Source: UBA7803 sp041690675 | Lineage (GTDB): Bacteria; Pseudomonadota; Gammaproteobacteria; Pseudomonadales; Azotimanducaceae | NCBI GenBank assembly: GCA_041690675.1 | Contig: JAWLGU010000003.1 | Span: forward strand, 57,443-121,442 | Direction of reading: 5' to 3' | Length of the DNA: 64,000 nucleotides | In this document: piece after piece, positions 61,812-64,000 of the stretch | How the letters are laid out: each line of letters opens with the position of its first letter | How positions within the stretch are numbered: position 1 is the stretch's first letter | Notes under the pieces: model-generated | The model's database searches: none | Told to the model about the DNA's origin: nothing | The model's input: only the letters and a program-made list of their open reading frames with translations | Program-made: the position numbers and the translations under genes

Positions 61812-62963
61812 CTATCCGGCGAGGGTGGTTTCCAGCAGAGGCTTCACCGGCATGCCTTCCACCGCCGTCTGCAGCGGCGACACGCAGATGCGCTCGCCGG
61901 GCTCGAGGCCGGAGCGCACCAGCACCTCGTCCTGATAAAGGCGCAGAGGCTCGATCTCGCGGTAGCGCAGCCGGTCCTCGGCGTCCACCACCAGCACCCG
62001 ATTCCCCTCGCGCAGGGCGGAGCGGGGCAGCACCATGACGTCTTCGGCCACCAGGCCTTCGATCTCGGCGCTGACGAACAGGCCGACGGACAGCGGCGCC
62101 GCCTGCTCGTCGTTCGCCACCCGGGCCACCACGTGCACCATGCGGCTCATGGTGTCGATCTGGGCCTCGGTGCGCACGATCCGGCCGCGCCAGGTGAGCT
62201 GCTGGCCGGCGAATTCTGCGGTCAGCGTCACCGCCGGCTGCAGCTCCGGCGGCAGCTCGCCGCGGATGCCCACCGGCAGGTTCAAAAAGGCGAGCTGCCG
62301 GTCGGCGATGGGAAGCCTCACCTCGGCGTCGGCGCTGGCGTACAGCGTGGCGATGGCATTGCCGCGGCTGACGAACTGGCCGATGTCCACCGACTCCTGC
62401 CGCACCAGCCCGGCGAACGGCGCGCGGATCTCCGTGCGCTGCAAGTCCCGCCGCGCCTGGGCGCGGGAAGCCTCGGCTTCACGCAGCGCGGCCTCGGCCA
62501 CCCGCTCGGCCCGCAGAGCATTCTCGAGCACCGAGCGGCTGACGAGCTGCCGCTGCTCGAGGCTTTGCAGCCGCTGATACTCGAACCGGGCGTGCTGGTG
62601 CTCGGCCTCCGCCCGGGCCAGCGCCGCCTCGGCGCGCTGCACGGCGGAGCGGTAGTCCTGGTCCTCCAGCCGCAGCAGCACTTCATCCTTGCCGAACGTG
62701 CCACCGTTCACCAGAGACGGCGAGATCCAGCTCACCCGGCCGGACACCTCGGGGATGAGCTGTGACTCGGTGTTGGGAACCACGGTGCCCTGGGACCGCA
62801 CGGTGAGCTGCACCGACTGCGGCTGCACCTCGAGCACCCGCACGGTGGCGGGGACCGGCTCCGGCACGCTGGGCTCCAGCTTGGGGCTGGTGGCCAGCAG
62901 GGTGACGGCGCCGAACAGCGAGGTGAGAACGATGAGCCCGGGCACGACGAACTTGCGCATCAT
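61812..62963 (-). CDS. RND efflux periplasmic adaptor (membrane fusion protein)
   Basis: 383 residues. An N-terminal anchor (MRKFVVPGLIVLTSLFGAVT) is followed by a lipoyl/barrel-sandwich half (PNTESQLIPEVSGRVSWISP), a long helical hairpin (residues about 110-165, AEAALARAEAEHQHARFEYQ), the second half (APFAGLVRQESVDIGQFVSR) and a beta-barrel. It links the permease to the outer-membrane channel. The start (ATG 62963) overlaps the GntR stop by ATGA, so translation is coupled. Confidence 0.93.
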   Translation of the reverse strand: MMRKFVVPGLIVLTSLFGAVTLLATSPKLEPSVPEPVPATVRVLEVQPQSVQLTVRSQGTVVPNTESQLIPEVSGRVSWISPSLVNGGTFGKDEVLLRLEDQDYRSAVQRAEAALARAEAEHQHARFEYQRLQSLEQRQLVSRSVLENALRAERVAEAALREAEASRAQARRDLQRTEIRAPFAGLVRQESVDIGQFVSRGNAIATLYASADAEVRLPIADRQLAFLNLPVGIRGELPPELQPAVTLTAEFAGQQLTWRGRIVRTEAQIDTMSRMVHVVARVANDEQAAPLSVGLFVSAEIEGLVAEDVMVLPRSALREGNRVLVVDAEDRLRYREIEPLRLYQDEVLVRSGLEPGERICVSPLQTAVEGMPVKPLLETTLAG

Positions 62964-63709
62964 GAGGCGACTTCCTCGCCGGGATCGCCTGGCCCGGCGT
63001 TCGCGCGAATCGCGGCGAACGCCTGCCGGGCGGCGTCTCGGCTGTGATTGGAGAGGGCTTCGAAGATTTCCCGTACCGCGTTCACGTCGCGGGCGGCCAG
63101 CGCCGCGTCGAGGCGCCGCGCCAGCGCGCGGTGGGCGTCGACAGTAAGGTCGACGAACTGGTCCAGAGACGCCATCCGGGGGGCGAACTGCACCAGCAGA
63201 CTGCGGGCGATGAGCCGGCACACCAGGTTGCCGCTGGCTTCCATGATGGCGCGCATGAGCTCGAACCGGGCCTCCACGTGCGTGGTGCGGTCGTGGGGCT
63301 CCTGGATCAGCGAGTGCACCCGCCGGCGAATGGCGAGGAGCTCGTCGTCGCTGGCGCGCTCCACCGCGGACTCTGCCGCCAGGGTCATGAGACAGCGCAT
63401 CACCTGGAGAATCTGATCCACCAGATCCGCGTCCGGCAGATCGCCGAGCTCGAGCAGGTGGCCGATGACGTCCAGGCTGGCCTCATGCACCGGCGCGACC
63501 CGGGCGCCGCCGGGCTGCACGCTGGCGATGCCCAGCTGCTCGAGCTTTTTCATGGCCTCGCGGACCGCGCCACGGTTGGCGTCGAACCGGGCTGCCAGGT
63601 CCCGCTCCGACGGCAGCCGCTCGCCGCACCGATACTGTCCCGCCAGGATGTCGCGGGTGAGGCTGTCGGCGATCTCTTCGTGCTTTCGGGTGCTGGTCGG
63701 TATCGTCAT
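62960..63709 (-). CDS. GntR-family regulator with FCD domain
   Basis: 249 residues. The winged helix reads CGERLPSERDLAARFDANRG, AVREAMKKLEQLGIASVQPG (GntR/FadR pattern); the helical C-terminal FCD domain (about 90-235) usually binds a metal and small organic acids or lipids. ATG 63709 is preferred over an earlier in-frame start inside the operator region. It is first in the operon with the efflux genes, and two palindromes lie just before its start, in keeping with autorepression. Confidence 0.92.
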   Translation of the reverse strand: MTIPTSTRKHEEIADSLTRDILAGQYRCGERLPSERDLAARFDANRGAVREAMKKLEQLGIASVQPGGARVAPVHEASLDVIGHLLELGDLPDADLVDQILQVMRCLMTLAAESAVERASDDELLAIRRRVHSLIQEPHDRTTHVEARFELMRAIMEASGNLVCRLIARSLLVQFAPRMASLDQFVDLTVDAHRALARRLDAALAARDVNAVREIFEALSNHSRDAARQAFAAIRANAGPGDPGEEVAS

Positions 63710-63720
63710 GGCTGCTGTCG

Positions 63721-63758
63721 GACCATTATGGTCTGACCAATTTGGTCTGGGCATTATA
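63721..63758 (-). promoter_or_regulatory. promoter with two GntR-type operators
   Basis: On the minus strand TATAAT (63758 to 63753) is a perfect -10 for the efflux operon. Directly after it lie two exact palindromes, GACCAAATTGGTC (63747 to 63735) and GACCATAATGGTC (63733 to 63721), centres 14 bp apart. Their junction reads TGGTCTGACCA on the plus strand, close to the TnGTnnnACnA pattern of FadR/FCD regulators. They cover the expected start point. No good -35 is visible. Confidence 0.75.
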
Positions 63759-63841
63759 GCCAGGGATGGGCGGAAGTCGAGAGATTCGTTACCGGAGGTA
63801 ACAAAGTGTGCGGCGGGTCGCTTTTCGCTGTCCGCTGGAGG

Positions 63842-64000
63842 GCTGTCGGCTATCGGCTGTCGGCTATCGGCAAGAGGTGCATCGCCAGATTCTGGCGTAA
63901 TGCTTCTTGCAGATCGTTGATCGCCGATCGCCGATCGCTGACCGCGAATCAGCTCGCTATCCGTTTCCAGCGGACGGCGGAAAGCGGATAGCGGATAGCG
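63842..64000. repeat. short tandem and inverted repeats at the window end
   Basis: A 14-bp unit GCTGTCGGCTATCG is repeated exactly twice (63842-63869). Then come GATCGCC repeats near 63919-63936 and CGGATAGCG at 63985-63993 and 63992-64000, with its reverse complement CGCTATCCG at 63955-63963. CGCTATCCG plus TTTCC pairs with GGAAA plus GCGGATAGCG to give a stem-loop. No gene is visible in the last 290 bp upstream of the efflux operon. The array may continue past the window. Confidence 0.6.

Noticed and set aside
63842..63940. Tandem repeats considered as a CRISPR array
   Set aside because: Units of 7-14 bp without regular spacers and no cas genes nearby.

Overview
The window is a GC-rich bacterial chromosome segment of draft quality: two runs of exactly 100 N (25757-25856 and 37734-37833) are scaffold gaps. 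Gene content points to a proteobacterium, most likely an aerobic, motile gammaproteobacterium. It includes rnk, a djlA-like co-chaperone, selO, zur, class I fumarase, OmpW, a PEP-CTERM protein, a caa3-type oxidase and a CheW/CheR/CheD/CheB chemotaxis block. The exact genus cannot be fixed from the sequence. I saw no rRNA, tRNA, CRISPR array, phage or transposase gene.

Layout. 1-5 kb: a cytochrome P450, a broken small gene, a secreted protein of unknown function, an AraC regulator, a GST-like protein and a DUF305 protein. 5-17 kb: a respiratory region. An epimerase/SPW/VKOR fusion, a HemJ/CopD-like membrane protein and a DUF2231 protein flank a cytochrome oxidase operon (coxB with a cytochrome c tail, a coxA-coxC fusion and a small membrane subunit). 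Overlapping start/stop codons run on through a broken ferric-reductase-like gene, a GNAT, a secreted protein, an isoprenylcysteine-methyltransferase-like protein and a GH3 glycosidase. 17-19.6 kb: a TetR regulator divergent from a secreted protein with a PHM-like copper-ligand pattern, with a consensus promoter covered by two matching operators. 19.7-25 kb: small enzymes (hydrolase, Nudix, GNATs, monooxygenase fold, DjlA-like, LLM oxidoreductase, Rnk). 25-28 kb: an MFS transporter cut by a gap, a VOC protein and SelO. 28-33.6 kb: an acyl-CoA ligase divergent from an acyl-CoA dehydrogenase, an APH-like kinase and a UbiA-type prenyltransferase. 33.6-39.5 kb: membrane proteins of unknown function, OmpW, ArgE, a lipoprotein dipeptidase and Zur.

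39.5-49.5 kb: a 162-bp element bounded by perfect 19-bp inverted repeats lies between zur and fumarase. It is followed by a chemotaxis operon (cheW, MCP, an outer-membrane beta-barrel, cheR, cheD, cheB, PAS-MCP) with no cheA, cheY or cheZ. 49.5-64 kb: DAHP synthase, a tyrosine-phosphatase-fold protein, a MATE exporter, a PEP-CTERM protein coupled to a small secreted protein, a PRPP-synthetase-like protein, a GPH-type symporter and a 1-Cys peroxiredoxin. Last comes a GntR(FCD)-adaptor-RND efflux operon with two palindromic operators next to its promoter. The final 160 bp are short tandem and inverted repeats.

Most promising: the PHM-like secreted protein with its regulatory region, the beta-barrel protein inside the chemotaxis operon, the inverted-repeat element at 39.6 kb, the epimerase/VKOR fusion, the possible 4-hydroxyacid module at 28-32.6 kb, and three genes that each lack a middle segment (1544, 12522, 21133).
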